From positions 1-64,000 of the forward strand of contig JBKBNY010000014.1 in NCBI GenBank assembly GCA_046295175.1: DNA of 64,000 bases, in the 5' to 3' direction. Below are positions 26,798 to 37,653 of this stretch, piece by piece. A program made the position numbers and the translations under genes. Positions within the stretch are counted from its first letter, which is position 1. Each line of letters begins with the position of its first letter. This DNA comes from JALOLV01 sp046295175. GTDB lineage: Bacteria > Bacteroidota > Bacteroidia > Cytophagales > Spirosomataceae. The notes under the pieces are model-generated. The model was given only the letters and a program-made list of their open reading frames with translations. It searched no databases and was not told the DNA's origin.

Positions 26798-28303
26798 ATG
26801 AAGAAAGGCATTCTGTTAGTATGTACAATTCTATTTTCAAATATAGGATTTTCACAAAAATTAACACAAAAATCAGAGAAACCACGTACCATTGTAACCA
26901 CCGATGGCGAACTCGACGACGTTGATTCATTCATCAGGATGTTACTTTATACAAACGAATACAAAATAGAAGGGCTGATAGTGAGTAGTTCGCAGTGGCA
27001 TTACAAAGGCGATGGTAAAGGCACAAAGTTCACCTCAGAAATGGAAATGACCAAAAAGATGTATGGTGAACGTACCGAACTTCGTTGGCCGGGTGAACAA
27101 TGGATTTACGACTTGGTTGATGCCTATGGAAAGGTTTACCCAAATCTCATTAAACACTCAAAAGATTACCCAACCCAAAAATATCTACGTGATAGAATCC
27201 GTATCGGTAATATTGATTTTGAAGGAGAAATGACAAAAGATACTCCGGGTTCGGATTTCATCAAAGCCAAATTGTTGGACGACGACTTAACTCCGCTTTA
27301 TTTGCAAGTTTGGGGAGGTACCAATACCATTGCTCGTGCATTAAAAAGCATCGAAGATACCTATAAAAATACGACTGAATGGAACAAAATATACAAAAAA
27401 GTATGTCAGAAAGCCATTATTTATGCCATTCTCGACCAAGACGCCACTTACAAAAAATACATTGAACCAAACTGGAAAGACATCAAGGTTTATTACAATT
27501 CAAATCAGTTTTGGAGTTTTGCTTATTTCTGGAAAAGGTCTGTACCAGAGCAACTTCATCCGTATTTAGAGGGTAAATTTATGAGCAATATCATCAATAA
27601 TCATGGCCCATTGTTAAAAATGTACTACAGTTATGGTGATGGAAATCCGCCGAAGGGAGAAATTGAAGACATTTACAGCAACATGGAAAAAGCCAAGAAG
27701 AATCAATGGGGAAGTTTTGGTCAGTACGATTTCATTTCAGAGGGTGATTCGCCTGCCTTCTTACACTTGGTAGATGTTGGCTTAAACAACCTCGAAAACC
27801 CACAAGATGGTGGTTGGGGTGGCCGATTGGTGCAGTCAGCTACCACACCAAGCAGATGGGAAGATGGCGATGCTGCGTCCGACTTTAATCCATTCACCCA
27901 AAAAATTGACAAAGCTTTTGCCCAAACTCGTTGGATTCCAGCCATTCAAAACGATTTTGCGGCTCGTGCCGATTGGTGTATCAAAGATTTTAAAGGTGCT
28001 AATCATGCACCGAAGGTTTCAGTTGCAAATAAAAAAATTTCGGTAAACAAAGGGCAAAAAATTTCTTTGAAAACTACGACTTCTGACCCCGATGGCAATA
28101 AAGTTTCGTTGAAATTTTGGCAATACAAAGAAGTTGGCACTTGCAAAGAAGAAGCGTTGATTACACAAAATGGAAATAGTGCCGAAATCACCGTTCCGGC
28201 ATCTGCTAAAAGTGGCGATACGATTCATATCATTGTAGAAGCCGAAGACAATGGTACTCCAGTGCTTACTCGTTATCAGCGAGTGGTAGTGACGGTTAAA
28301 TAA
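26798..28303 (+). CDS. DUF1593 nucleoside-hydrolase-like secreted protein (Sde182 type)
   Basis: This 501-residue protein starts at MKKGILLVCTILFSNIGFSQ (signal peptide); an ATG eight codons earlier is less suitable. The N-terminal domain has IVTTDGELDDVDSFIRML, resembling the metal-binding DxDxxDD region of nucleoside hydrolases. It continues with GGTNTIARALK and DGGWGGRL, typical of DUF1593. The last ~85 residues form a beta-sandwich (DPDGNKVSLKFWQYKE, VEAEDNGTPVLTRYQRVVV). A homologue was described as a cellulose-binding protein, as I recall. Position at the head of the carbohydrate locus suggests action on a polysaccharide or ribosyl compound; this is inference. Confidence 0.83.
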   Translation: MKKGILLVCTILFSNIGFSQKLTQKSEKPRTIVTTDGELDDVDSFIRMLLYTNEYKIEGLIVSSSQWHYKGDGKGTKFTSEMEMTKKMYGERTELRWPGEQWIYDLVDAYGKVYPNLIKHSKDYPTQKYLRDRIRIGNIDFEGEMTKDTPGSDFIKAKLLDDDLTPLYLQVWGGTNTIARALKSIEDTYKNTTEWNKIYKKVCQKAIIYAILDQDATYKKYIEPNWKDIKVYYNSNQFWSFAYFWKRSVPEQLHPYLEGKFMSNIINNHGPLLKMYYSYGDGNPPKGEIEDIYSNMEKAKKNQWGSFGQYDFISEGDSPAFLHLVDVGLNNLENPQDGGWGGRLVQSATTPSRWEDGDAASDFNPFTQKIDKAFAQTRWIPAIQNDFAARADWCIKDFKGANHAPKVSVANKKISVNKGQKISLKTTTSDPDGNKVSLKFWQYKEVGTCKEEALITQNGNSAEITVPASAKSGDTIHIIVEAEDNGTPVLTRYQRVVVTVK

Positions 28304-28320
28304 ATATTCTATGAAAATTG

Positions 28321-28350
28321 AAAAATGCAGCCCAATTGGCTGCATTTTTT
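28321..28350 (+). terminator. Terminator of the DUF1593 gene
   Basis: AAAAATGCAGCC pairs with GGCTGCATTTTTT around CAATT. It ends 70 nt before the regulator start at 28420. An alternative start for the regulator at 28318 would translate through this hairpin. Confidence 0.85.
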
Positions 28351-28419
28351 GTTATCGTAATATTTTCGAGGAATTTCGGCAACTGTTTTACAAATTTGCA
28401 CTATCAAATTTTACTAAAA

Positions 28420-31400
28420 ATGAAAAAAACTCTACTACTCTTTGTTTTGTCGTTGATTACTCCAATAGCATTTGGGCAACAAAAAGAGTACAATTTCATT
28501 AATTTTAGTACAAAAGATGGACTCGCTTCAAATTCTGTCAATGCAATCTGTAAAGACAAATACGGGTACATGTGGTTTGGAACTGAGGATGGTCTTAATA
28601 AATTTGATGGTCAAAAATTTACGGCTTACCATCACCGAGACAACGACAAGACAAGCATAGGACGTGGTGCTGTAATGGCCATCCTTGAAGACAAAAACGG
28701 CAATTTATGGATTGGGACAAACATCACACTTTCGGTTTACAATAGAGAATTAGACAATTTCACCAACTATGATTTGACAAAACTCGGATGGGTCCGGAGC
28801 CTATGTGCCGACCACTTGGGCAATATTTGGGTAGGCACATACACTGGTTTATTACATTTCGATACCCAAACCAAGAATACAAAACTCTACAAAGCATCGC
28901 CCAATGATAAAACGAAACTGATTTCGGATGTAATTTTAAGTGTATTTGAAGACAGTAAAAAAAACATTTGGATTGGTACTCGCGATGGTCTTAATTTATA
29001 TAATCCTCAAAATCAGAGTTTTAAAAGATTTGTTCATGACGATAACAACCCTAACTCACTTTCGGACAATACTATTCGCACCATATCCGAAGATAAATAT
29101 GGCAATTTGTGGTTAGGTACAGATAATGGCGGATTAAACGTCATGAATCTCGACAACCAAACCTTCAAGAGTTTCAGAAGCGAAGCATCCGACCCAAAAA
29201 CAATAAGTAGCAATAGGATTCATAAGATTACATTTGATAATTTGGGTAAACTTTGGGTAGGCACCGATGCCGGCCTGTGCATCTTCGATGTTGTAAGTGG
29301 GCAAGCCCAACGAATCTCGGCCTCATTATTCAGCAAATACAATCAGTTAGGTGATTTTATTGGGCATTCGGTCAAAGATATTTACATAGATAACTCTGGA
29401 ATCTACTGGGTCGGTACCGGACAAGGTGGGGTAAACAAATACGATAAGAACCTATCATTTTTTAGTAATATTTCCTATAATCCATTCAATAAACAAGGGT
29501 TATCGGTTGCATCGGTTACATCACTTGCAGAAGGATTATCGGGCAATATTTTTATTGGTACCGATGGCGGAGGTTTGCAATTATTCAACCGACAGACAAA
29601 AACAATCAAAAATATCCCAATTTCGGGGCAAAATAACACAGTCTTAGGATTAGAAAAAACGCAAAATACACTTTGGGTGGGTACTTATAGCAATGGTTTG
29701 TGTGCAATCAATCTGAAAACAAATTCTTCAAAACAAGAACTCTTGATTAAAAAAAATGGGAGTAATTCATTGATACCGATAAATTGTTTGAAAACCGATA
29801 GTAAGGGGTTTCTTTGGATTGGAACAAACGGAAACGGACTTTATCGTTATAATCCAGTTTCTAAAGAATTACTCACAATTGATAAAATCATCAATCCTGC
29901 GTTTAAGAAAAAATATACACTCAATGGCTACATTGTGGCTTTGGCCGAAGATAAAAACGGAAGAATTTGGATTGGTTCAAACGGAAACGGTATTGCAGTT
30001 TATTCGCCCCAAGACGGCTCGGTTTCGATTTTGAATCACCAGCAAAACCATTTACCAATTGATAAAGTTCTTGATATTTTTGTTGATAATATCGGCAGAA
30101 TTTGGGTTGGAGTTTTGGGTGGAGGTTTGAGTCTGTACAATCCAAAAACAAATGCTTTCACGCAATTCAACGAAAGGCAATTATCATCGAATAGCGTTAT
30201 TTACAAGATATTGGAGGATGAATTAGGTAAACTATGGCTTAGCACCAACAAGGGCATTTCGGTATTTGACCCAATAAAACAAAAATTCAAAAATTATACT
30301 CACCAAAACGGAATCCAGCAAGGGGCTTTCAATGTGGGTGCGGGCATCAAGACAAGCAGTGGCGAGATGTTTTTTGGAGGACTCGATGGAATAAATTATT
30401 TCTACCCCGAAAAACTTTATCAAAACACCAATACACCTGCCCTACTCATCACCGATTTAAAAATCAACAATAAATCGGCAAATCCGATTGATAATTCTGA
30501 AATTACCGAACCAATTTCGCTTGCCAAAGAGATAAATCTGAGTTACAAACAAAACTTTTCGTTAGATTTTATTGCACTAAACTACACTGCACCGCACGAA
30601 AACCAATACACCTATAAGCTCGAAGGTTTTGACAAAGAATGGAATTACGTAGGGCCAATCACGACGGCAGTTTACACAAACCTTGACCCCGGCGATTATG
30701 TTTTCAGGCTCAAAGCACAAAGTGAAGATGGCTCTTGGCAAGCACCCGAAAAAACGATTAAAATCGTTGTAAATCCACCCTTCTGGCGTACATACTTTGC
30801 CTATTTTTTATATTTTTCGGTTTTTGCCATTACACTTTATACAATCAGAAGCCGTGGAATCAGAAAACTAAAAGACGAGTTTGCTTTGGAGCAAGAACGA
30901 TTGGAGGTCAAATACCTGATTGAACGTGAACGCCGCGAGGCCGAGAAAAAAATGGAGCTTGAGCAATTGAAAATCAAGTTTTTGACCAACCTTAGCCACG
31001 AACTGAAAACGCCATTGACGCTCATTCTGAACCCAATCGAAAATCTTTTGAATCAGGAACAAAAAAGTGAAAAACTTGAGATTCTGAATATTGTAAATCG
31101 AAACGCAAAACGATTGTTGAATCTTGTGAATCAGTTGCTTGATTTACGTAAAATCGAAGACAACGAATTAAAATTGAATCTCTCAAAAGGCGATTTAGTG
31201 TTTTTTACCAGAGAGATTTTTGATTCGTTCAAATACATTTCAGAAAGAAAAAATATCCATCTTGATTTTGAGAGTTCGGTAAAAAAATATTTCACAAATT
31301 TCGACCGAGATAAAGTTGAACGAATCCTGATAAATTTACTTTCAAATGCCATAAAATTCACAAACGAACACGGCAACGTGTACTGTCAAATCGAAAAAGT

Positions 31401-32517
31401 TGGTGGGAATGGCATAAAAATAATCATTGGAGATTCGGGAATTGGGATTTCGGATGAAATGAAAAATAGGATTTTTGAACGCTTTTTTCAAATCAATAAT
31501 GGTTCGAACATTTTGAATCAAGGAAGTGGAATCGGACTTTCGATTGCCCAAGAATTTGTAAAACTTCATGGTGGTACCATCTCTTTAGAAAGCGAAGAAA
31601 ACATGGGAAGCATTTTCACAGTTTTTCTTCCACTCGAAGAAATCGAAAGTACTACCGAAATCAACCCAGAAATATTGGCTGATGCCATCATTACCGAAAC
31701 AAATTTCCAGCATAACTCGTCCGAAAATCGCGATAATTCATCAATCAGAGCAAAAAAACCGGTAATTCTGATTGTTGATGACAACGAAGATTTAAGAACC
31801 TACCTCAGAGAAAGTCTGAAAGCTGACTACAAGATTATTGAAGCAGCCGACGGAAAGCAAGGATGGCAAAAAACACTCGCCGCACATCCCGAATTGATTG
31901 TTAGCGATGTAAATATGCCAAATGTAGATGGTTTAGATTTTGTTAAAAAAGTACGGAATGACAATCGGACCAAGCATATTCCAATAATCATGTTGACCGT
32001 TTTGGGTGAAGAGTTTGAGCAAATCAAAGGCTTAGAAACAGGGGCAAACGATTACCTCACCAAACCGTTTAGTTTTAAGGTATTGAATGTCAAAATAAAG
32101 AATTTACTCAGCCTCAACGATACATTCAAGAATACTTACACGAAGCAAATCAAACTCGAAACACCAGAAATAAAGGTAGAGTCGGAAGATGAAAAGTTTT
32201 TGTTAAAAATTGGGAATTACATTGAGCAGCATTTGACCGATTCTGAATTTTCGATTGAAGACCTCAGTCAAAAAATGTTTATGAGTCGGGGTACGCTTTA
32301 CAATAAAATTTTGGTATTGACCGGCGAAACTCCCGTAGAGTACATTCGCTCAATTAAACTCAAAAAGGCCTTGGTGCTGCTCGAAAAAAGTGATTTGAAA
32401 ATCTCACAAATTGGCTACGAAGTCGGATTCTCGAATCCAAACTATTTTACAAGAGCCTTTAAAGCCAAGTTTGGCATCTCGCCTACCGAATACATCGAAA
32501 AAAATAAAACAAAATAA
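28420..32517 (+). CDS. Hybrid two-component system protein (one-component HTCS regulator of the polysaccharide locus)
   Basis: This 1365-residue protein starts at MKKTLLLFVLSLITPIAFGQ. A periplasmic double propeller spans to ~680 (YGYMWFGTEDGLNKFDG and many WIGT/WVGT repeats), followed by a Y_Y_Y domain and a membrane helix at about 788-812. The HisKA has LSHELKTPLTL (His860), and the ATPase has NLLSNAIKF and GSGIGLSIAQEF. A receiver domain has Asp1163 (IVSDVNMPNVDG), and the C-terminal AraC-type HTH contains GTLYNKI and IGYEVGFSNPNYFTRAFKAKFG. HTCS proteins bind oligosaccharides in the periplasm and activate neighbouring susCD operons. Its place just before susC makes that the likely role. 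Confidence 0.95.
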   Translation: MKKTLLLFVLSLITPIAFGQQKEYNFINFSTKDGLASNSVNAICKDKYGYMWFGTEDGLNKFDGQKFTAYHHRDNDKTSIGRGAVMAILEDKNGNLWIGTNITLSVYNRELDNFTNYDLTKLGWVRSLCADHLGNIWVGTYTGLLHFDTQTKNTKLYKASPNDKTKLISDVILSVFEDSKKNIWIGTRDGLNLYNPQNQSFKRFVHDDNNPNSLSDNTIRTISEDKYGNLWLGTDNGGLNVMNLDNQTFKSFRSEASDPKTISSNRIHKITFDNLGKLWVGTDAGLCIFDVVSGQAQRISASLFSKYNQLGDFIGHSVKDIYIDNSGIYWVGTGQGGVNKYDKNLSFFSNISYNPFNKQGLSVASVTSLAEGLSGNIFIGTDGGGLQLFNRQTKTIKNIPISGQNNTVLGLEKTQNTLWVGTYSNGLCAINLKTNSSKQELLIKKNGSNSLIPINCLKTDSKGFLWIGTNGNGLYRYNPVSKELLTIDKIINPAFKKKYTLNGYIVALAEDKNGRIWIGSNGNGIAVYSPQDGSVSILNHQQNHLPIDKVLDIFVDNIGRIWVGVLGGGLSLYNPKTNAFTQFNERQLSSNSVIYKILEDELGKLWLSTNKGISVFDPIKQKFKNYTHQNGIQQGAFNVGAGIKTSSGEMFFGGLDGINYFYPEKLYQNTNTPALLITDLKINNKSANPIDNSEITEPISLAKEINLSYKQNFSLDFIALNYTAPHENQYTYKLEGFDKEWNYVGPITTAVYTNLDPGDYVFRLKAQSEDGSWQAPEKTIKIVVNPPFWRTYFAYFLYFSVFAITLYTIRSRGIRKLKDEFALEQERLEVKYLIERERREAEKKMELEQLKIKFLTNLSHELKTPLTLILNPIENLLNQEQKSEKLEILNIVNRNAKRLLNLVNQLLDLRKIEDNELKLNLSKGDLVFFTREIFDSFKYISERKNIHLDFESSVKKYFTNFDRDKVERILINLLSNAIKFTNEHGNVYCQIEKVGGNGIKIIIGDSGIGISDEMKNRIFERFFQINNGSNILNQGSGIGLSIAQEFVKLHGGTISLESEENMGSIFTVFLPLEEIESTTEINPEILADAIITETNFQHNSSENRDNSSIRAKKPVILIVDDNEDLRTYLRESLKADYKIIEAADGKQGWQKTLAAHPELIVSDVNMPNVDGLDFVKKVRNDNRTKHIPIIMLTVLGEEFEQIKGLETGANDYLTKPFSFKVLNVKIKNLLSLNDTFKNTYTKQIKLETPEIKVESEDEKFLLKIGNYIEQHLTDSEFSIEDLSQKMFMSRGTLYNKILVLTGETPVEYIRSIKLKKALVLLEKSDLKISQIGYEVGFSNPNYFTRAFKAKFGISPTEYIEKNKTK

Positions 32518-32825
32518 CAAAACCTCAGTGGCTATTATTTGCCATTGGGGTTTCTGCGAAACTTCTAATGCTCTAATACTGTCATCCTATACATTTGTAG
32601 CAAGCCAATACGGTTAATTTCTTTTATAACTTTTAAAAGAAAAGATTTGACGTTTCTAATACCCACCAAAACACTTGGTTTTATTCATTTTAAACATTCG
32701 GGATAGAGATTTGTCAATTCGTGCTACTAAATTATTTACACAACATCTTACTTTACATCGTCAAAAAAGGCTTCTTTCTCAAGAAGTTTAAATCTATTAT
32801 AAAAACAATCATATTTACTAAAATC
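32518..32825. other. 308-bp region between the HTCS gene and susC
   Basis: It contains the HTCS terminator and an AT-rich leader that should hold the regulated susC promoter. I found no exact TAnnTTTG box, consistent with an activator-dependent promoter, but this is weak negative evidence. Confidence 0.4.
32523..32557 (+). terminator. Terminator of the HTCS gene
   Basis: CCTCAGTGGC (32523-32532) and GCCATTGGGG (32541-32550) pair over 10 bp using one U-G and one G-U pair; on the other strand these would be mismatches. The T tract is short (TTTCTG), so efficiency may be moderate. Confidence 0.6.
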
Positions 32826-35800
32826 ATGAAACACTTTGAAATTAACTCTTCCAAGAGGCGGAGTATGCCGTTTTGGTATTTTCTGCTGTTTGTTTGTATT
32901 TCAAGTTTTACCCTCCATGCCCAAACAATCAAAGGCACTGTAAAGACTAAAAACAGCGAAGTTGTGCCGGGTGCAACCGTAACTATCAAAGGTACTACCA
33001 AAGGTACAACAACCGATAGTGAGGGAACTTACACTATCAGTGGCACTGCAAATCAAACTTTAGTAATTAGCTCAATCGGATACAAATCCCAAGAGGTATT
33101 GATTGGAAACAAAACCATTATCGACGTAACTTTAGAAGAAGACCAATCGAGCCTTAACGAAGTGGTGGTGGTTGGTTATGGTACTCAAAAGAAAGTAGAT
33201 TTAACAGGCTCGGTGGCCAGAGTAAATCTCGAAGTACAACAGGGAGCCCCCAACACCAACATTGCACAGTTTATGCAAGGGGCAGTTCCGGGTCTTAACG
33301 TTGGTGTTTCGTCGTTTTCGGGTGGGACGCCCTCCATTGCAATTCGCGGACAAACTTCGCTCAACGGTAATCGCAGCGTCTTAATCATTTTAGATGGAGT
33401 TCAGTATAATGGCTCGCTGTCTTCGATAAACCCAGATGATATTGCATCGATAGATGTTTTGAAAGATGCAAGTTCTACCGCAGTTTACGGGGCTCAAGCG
33501 GCAAATGGTGTTATCTTGATTACCTCAAAAAAAGGGGGCTACAACAAAAAAGCAAAGATTTCATTTACAAGTGCTTTTACATCTCAAAGCCCAACAGTTG
33601 GAAACAAATTAAAACCTTACAACAGAGAGCAATTCTTAAATGCACTTAAAGAAGGTTTCTACGACAGAGCATATTTAGCTCCTAATTTTACTGAGCCAAA
33701 CCCGAACTTCGATATTAAAACAGTTGTAGATGCCACAATGGCTAATCCAAACAAAACCGAATTATTGCCTAACGATTACAACTGGTTTGACGAAGCCACA
33801 AATAAAGGTTCGATTTTAGAGAATAACTTGAGTATTTCGGGGGGTGGCGATAAAGTTTCTTATCTACTTTCGGGCGGATTTGTTGACCAAAAAGGATTCA
33901 TCATCAACGATAAGTTCAAAAGAAGTACTATAAGAGCCAATTTGGAGATTAACCCAACCGATTGGTTGAAATTGGGACTCGTGTCTTCGGGTTCTTTTGT
34001 CAATCAAGACGGTGCCGAGCCGAGTTTTGGTGTAATTAACATTACATCGCCATTGCTCGTACCTTTTGACGCCAACGGCAACGTTATTCCAAACCCAACA
34101 AACACAGTTGTTCCGAATCCGTTTAATACCTATTACGTAGATGACTATGACAGAAACCAATACTATTTTGCCAATATTTTTGCCGATGTAAACGTACCAT
34201 TCATAAAAGGTTTAAATTACCGTCTAAATTTCGGTAACAACGCCCGCACTTCTCAGCGTTATACGTCGAGCCAGTTTGAAGGTAACCTAACAGGTAGAGT
34301 TTCTAAAAATAATCAAACCTACTACGATTATACTTTAGACAATATCTTGACCTATACCAAAGGATTTGGCAAACACAATCTGACAACGACATTGCTCTAC
34401 GGTGCAATCGAACGCAAATTCAACAATACTTTTGTAGAAGGTGTCGGATTTTCGAGATTAAATCTTTCTTTCAACGAATTAGGCAACGCCGATGTTCGTA
34501 ATGCCAGTTCAAACTCTACTCGTGAAGCCTTAGCTTACCAGATGGCAAGAGTCAATTATAAATATGCCGAGAAATATTTATTGACTGCTACTGTTCGCCG
34601 TGATGGTTTTTCTGGATTTGCCAAAAACAATAAATCGGCCATTTTCCCAACATTCGCATTGGGTTGGATTGTATCCGAAGAATCGTTTATGTCTAAACTC
34701 CCTGTGGTAGATTTCCTTAAATTCAGAGTCGGATACGGAATCGCCGGAAACCAAACTCCTGCATTTTCTTCGTTGGCATTGGTTGGGGTAAATCAGTCAT
34801 ACATATTTGGAAATGGCGGAACCACCGCTTTTGGTCAGCAGGTTAACTCATTGGGTAATGACAATTTAAGATGGGAACGTACTGCGGGGCTTAATATCGG
34901 TTTAGAATTTGGGCTTTTCAAGAGTCGTTTATCGGGAACATTAGAGGTTTATCACAACAAAACAACCGATTTGCTTTTCAGAGTGCCGCTTCCTACTCTC
35001 ACAGGCTTTAATGATATTCAGACAAACGTAGGGCGTTTAGATAACAAAGGTTTTGAAAGTAGCTTGACTTATGCCGTTGTGCAGAAAAAAGACTTTAATT
35101 GGAGTGCGACATTCAACTTCTGGGCCAATACCAATAAAATTGTTAGCCTAACTGGTGTAGATAACAACAAAGACGGTGTAGAAGACGACATCGTGGCTAC
35201 TGGTACGGGTGGTTTGTACATTGGCCGTAGTATCAACACTATTTTTGATTATCAAGCCAATGGCATTTACCAATTAAACGAAGAAAGACTTCCAGGTTTT
35301 CCTGTGGGTAGCTTCAAAGTTGTTGACCAAAACGGCGACAGAGACATCACAGCGGCCGACCGTGTATTTATGGGAACTCTCGAACCAAAGTTCAGAATGA
35401 GTTTGCAGAATACCATCAATTACAAACAATTTACCCTAACAGTATTCTTAAACTCGATTCAAGGCGGAAAAGATGGCTACTTGGGTGGCAATACTCGTAC
35501 ATATTTTAGAGATGATAACGCAATTCGCAACAACGATTTAGTGGGCGTTGATTATTGGTCACCATCCAATCCTAACGGAAAATACGCAAGGGTAATCTCT
35601 GGTACAAGAGCCAAAGTTGAGCCAACAATCTATGAGAACCGTAACTTCGTTAGATTGCAAGACGTAACTCTTGCTTACAATTTTGCCCCTAAAATGCTCG
35701 AAAAAATCAAAGCACAAAACATTAGTATTTATGTAAGTGGCAAAAACTTAGCGACATTCACAAAATGGCAAGGTTGGGACCCAGAGGCAGTTATTGTGAA

Positions 35801-35888
35801 CAATGGTGTTCAGGTATTTCAGGGAATGACTACCGATGGACGTCCAATTTTGAGAGGATATACGGCTGGACTCATGTTGAATTTTTAA
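32826..35888 (+). CDS. SusC/RagA-family TonB-linked outer-membrane transporter
   Basis: This 1020-residue protein starts at MKHFEINSSKRRSMPFWYFLL, a signal peptide ending LHAQ. An in-frame ATG at 32721 would add 35 residues without family support. A carboxypeptidase-regulatory-like N-domain follows (TIKGTVKTKNSEVVPGATVTIKG). The SusC box NEVVVVGYGTQKK, the plug (GAVPGLNVGV, IRGQTSLNGNRSVLIILDG, ILKDASSTAVYG-like) and a 22-strand barrel to the C-terminal LNF complete it. It imports oligosaccharides with SusD, driven by TonB. Spacing to susD is 24 nt. The substrate is inferred to be a xylose- and hexose-containing glycan from the downstream enzymes. Confidence 0.95.
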   Translation: MKHFEINSSKRRSMPFWYFLLFVCISSFTLHAQTIKGTVKTKNSEVVPGATVTIKGTTKGTTTDSEGTYTISGTANQTLVISSIGYKSQEVLIGNKTIIDVTLEEDQSSLNEVVVVGYGTQKKVDLTGSVARVNLEVQQGAPNTNIAQFMQGAVPGLNVGVSSFSGGTPSIAIRGQTSLNGNRSVLIILDGVQYNGSLSSINPDDIASIDVLKDASSTAVYGAQAANGVILITSKKGGYNKKAKISFTSAFTSQSPTVGNKLKPYNREQFLNALKEGFYDRAYLAPNFTEPNPNFDIKTVVDATMANPNKTELLPNDYNWFDEATNKGSILENNLSISGGGDKVSYLLSGGFVDQKGFIINDKFKRSTIRANLEINPTDWLKLGLVSSGSFVNQDGAEPSFGVINITSPLLVPFDANGNVIPNPTNTVVPNPFNTYYVDDYDRNQYYFANIFADVNVPFIKGLNYRLNFGNNARTSQRYTSSQFEGNLTGRVSKNNQTYYDYTLDNILTYTKGFGKHNLTTTLLYGAIERKFNNTFVEGVGFSRLNLSFNELGNADVRNASSNSTREALAYQMARVNYKYAEKYLLTATVRRDGFSGFAKNNKSAIFPTFALGWIVSEESFMSKLPVVDFLKFRVGYGIAGNQTPAFSSLALVGVNQSYIFGNGGTTAFGQQVNSLGNDNLRWERTAGLNIGLEFGLFKSRLSGTLEVYHNKTTDLLFRVPLPTLTGFNDIQTNVGRLDNKGFESSLTYAVVQKKDFNWSATFNFWANTNKIVSLTGVDNNKDGVEDDIVATGTGGLYIGRSINTIFDYQANGIYQLNEERLPGFPVGSFKVVDQNGDRDITAADRVFMGTLEPKFRMSLQNTINYKQFTLTVFLNSIQGGKDGYLGGNTRTYFRDDNAIRNNDLVGVDYWSPSNPNGKYARVISGTRAKVEPTIYENRNFVRLQDVTLAYNFAPKMLEKIKAQNISIYVSGKNLATFTKWQGWDPEAVIVNNGVQVFQGMTTDGRPILRGYTAGLMLNF

Positions 35889-35912
35889 TCAAAAGTTTTA
35901 AGGAATCTGAAT

Positions 35913-37616
35913 ATGAAAAATATATTTAAACTTCTGTTAGGGCTTACGCTAATCCTAACTCATACTTCTTGCGAGAAGACTTTTTTAGATGAAAAAAGCG
36001 AAAGCAACCTAACGCCCGGAAACGCTTTTAATAATGCCAAAGATTTTCAAGCATCGGTCAATAACCTTTACCGCCTTGTAAGAGAAGAATTGTATTCACG
36101 TAATGACTTCCAACCTTGGGATTACGCCTATCGTACCGACATCGGTTTTCCGATAACAGCATCATCGGCCAATTTAAGTGGTGAATACAACGCTGTTTCG
36201 GGTTTTTCAAATGGGCATTGGTCGCCTTACTTTAAAATAATTTCTGAGGCAAATGCTATAATCGGTAGAGTACCTACTTCGTCATTATCAGAAGCCGACA
36301 AGAAAAGCTTTGAAGCCCAAGGACGCTTCTTTAGAGCCTTTGCTTATCGTTGTCTATCATATTTATTTGGTGGAGTACCAATCATAAAAGAAGAAATTAC
36401 AGCACCAAAAGAAGACTTTGTGAGAGCATCTCGTAAAGAAGTTTATGCTTTTGTAATCGAAGATTTAAAATTTGCGGCCGAGAATCTAAGAGCAATTACG
36501 GCTGTAAGAGATGGTGAAATCTCAAATTTGGTTGCGAGTCATTACTTGGCAGAAGTTTACTTGGCCGATGGACAATTTCAAAATGCCGTGAATGCCGCAA
36601 ACACTGTGATTAACAATACGAATGTTAGGCTAATGACAAGACGTTTCGGAAGCCGTGCTAACGAAACACCGGGTGATGTTTATTGGGATTTATTCCGAAG
36701 AAATAACCAAAACCGTGCGGGTGGACTCAATACAGAGGCCCTTTGGGTAATTCAATTTGAGCCTGATACCCCAGGCGGGACCTCACCTACAACGGTTGGT
36801 TTCTTAAACACAAATGCCTTCTTATTTGAGCGTGTTCATGCACCGTTAGTTCGTGATTTGCGAATCAATGGCGTAACTCCTTTCAACTGGCCAATCGGCG
36901 ATTATTCTGGAGGCAGAGGGGTAGGTTTCTTGGCACCTTCGACATATTTTGTGCAAAAAGCCTACGATGACCCTAAAAATGACATCAGAAATGCCAACCA
37001 TAACTTTGTCAGAAAATTCAGAGCAAATAACATCAGCAGTCCGTTATTCGGTCAAGAAATTGATTTCGACAATCTACCTGCCAATACTACGGGCGTAAAT
37101 GGTGTGCGTGTAACCTCAGGTGTAATGGATAGAGCTATTTATCCGTACCAAACTAAGTGTACTGACCCACTCGGTCATCCAGCTGGGCTTTTGGCTGGTA
37201 CCGATTCACGATACCCATTGTTACTAAAAAGTGGTGCAGGAGCTACCTACCAAGACCAATATCTGGTAAGATTAGCTGAAACATATTTGTTGAGAGCCGA
37301 GGCATATCTCGGACTAAATCAATTAGCTTCTGCCGCTGCCGATGTAAATGTGGTACGTGCCAGAGCCAATGCCAAACCTGCAACAACGGCTGATATAAAC
37401 ATTGATTACATCTTAGACGAAAGAATCAGAGAATTCGGTTTTGAAGAAAAACGTATGTTTACGCTAATGCGATTGGGCAAATGGTATGACCGAGTTGTTA
37501 AATGTAATCCTTTTTATGCATCGCAGGCCAAAACGACTTATAACCTTTGGCCAATCCCACAATCGGAGATTGACCGCAACAGAGGTGCAGTACTCGAACA
37601 GAATCCAGGATACTAA
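35913..37616 (+). CDS. SusD/RagB-family surface glycan-binding lipoprotein
   Basis: This 567-residue protein has a lipoprotein signal (MKNIFKLLLGLTLILTHTSC, Cys as lipid anchor). An alpha-helical TPR-like core has AQGRFFRAFAYRCLSYLFGGVPI, RLAETYLLRAEAYLGL and a C-terminal IREFGFEEKRMFTLMRLGKWYDRV. It is expected to cap the SusC pore and capture oligosaccharides at the cell surface. It follows susC directly in one operon. A perfect AT-rich hairpin separates it from the next enzyme gene. Confidence 0.95.
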   Translation: MKNIFKLLLGLTLILTHTSCEKTFLDEKSESNLTPGNAFNNAKDFQASVNNLYRLVREELYSRNDFQPWDYAYRTDIGFPITASSANLSGEYNAVSGFSNGHWSPYFKIISEANAIIGRVPTSSLSEADKKSFEAQGRFFRAFAYRCLSYLFGGVPIIKEEITAPKEDFVRASRKEVYAFVIEDLKFAAENLRAITAVRDGEISNLVASHYLAEVYLADGQFQNAVNAANTVINNTNVRLMTRRFGSRANETPGDVYWDLFRRNNQNRAGGLNTEALWVIQFEPDTPGGTSPTTVGFLNTNAFLFERVHAPLVRDLRINGVTPFNWPIGDYSGGRGVGFLAPSTYFVQKAYDDPKNDIRNANHNFVRKFRANNISSPLFGQEIDFDNLPANTTGVNGVRVTSGVMDRAIYPYQTKCTDPLGHPAGLLAGTDSRYPLLLKSGAGATYQDQYLVRLAETYLLRAEAYLGLNQLASAAADVNVVRARANAKPATTADINIDYILDERIREFGFEEKRMFTLMRLGKWYDRVVKCNPFYASQAKTTYNLWPIPQSEIDRNRGAVLEQNPGY

Positions 37617-37653
37617 GATTTCTTAGTGTTAATAGTAAATTTGATTAAATGTC

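Noticed and set aside
28318..28419. N-terminal extension of the HTCS protein from an ATG at 28318
   Set aside because: It would translate the terminator hairpin of the previous gene and place a non-signal leader before a clear signal peptide at 28420.
32721..32825. 35-residue N-terminal extension of SusC
   Set aside because: The signal peptide and family alignment start at the ATG at 32826.
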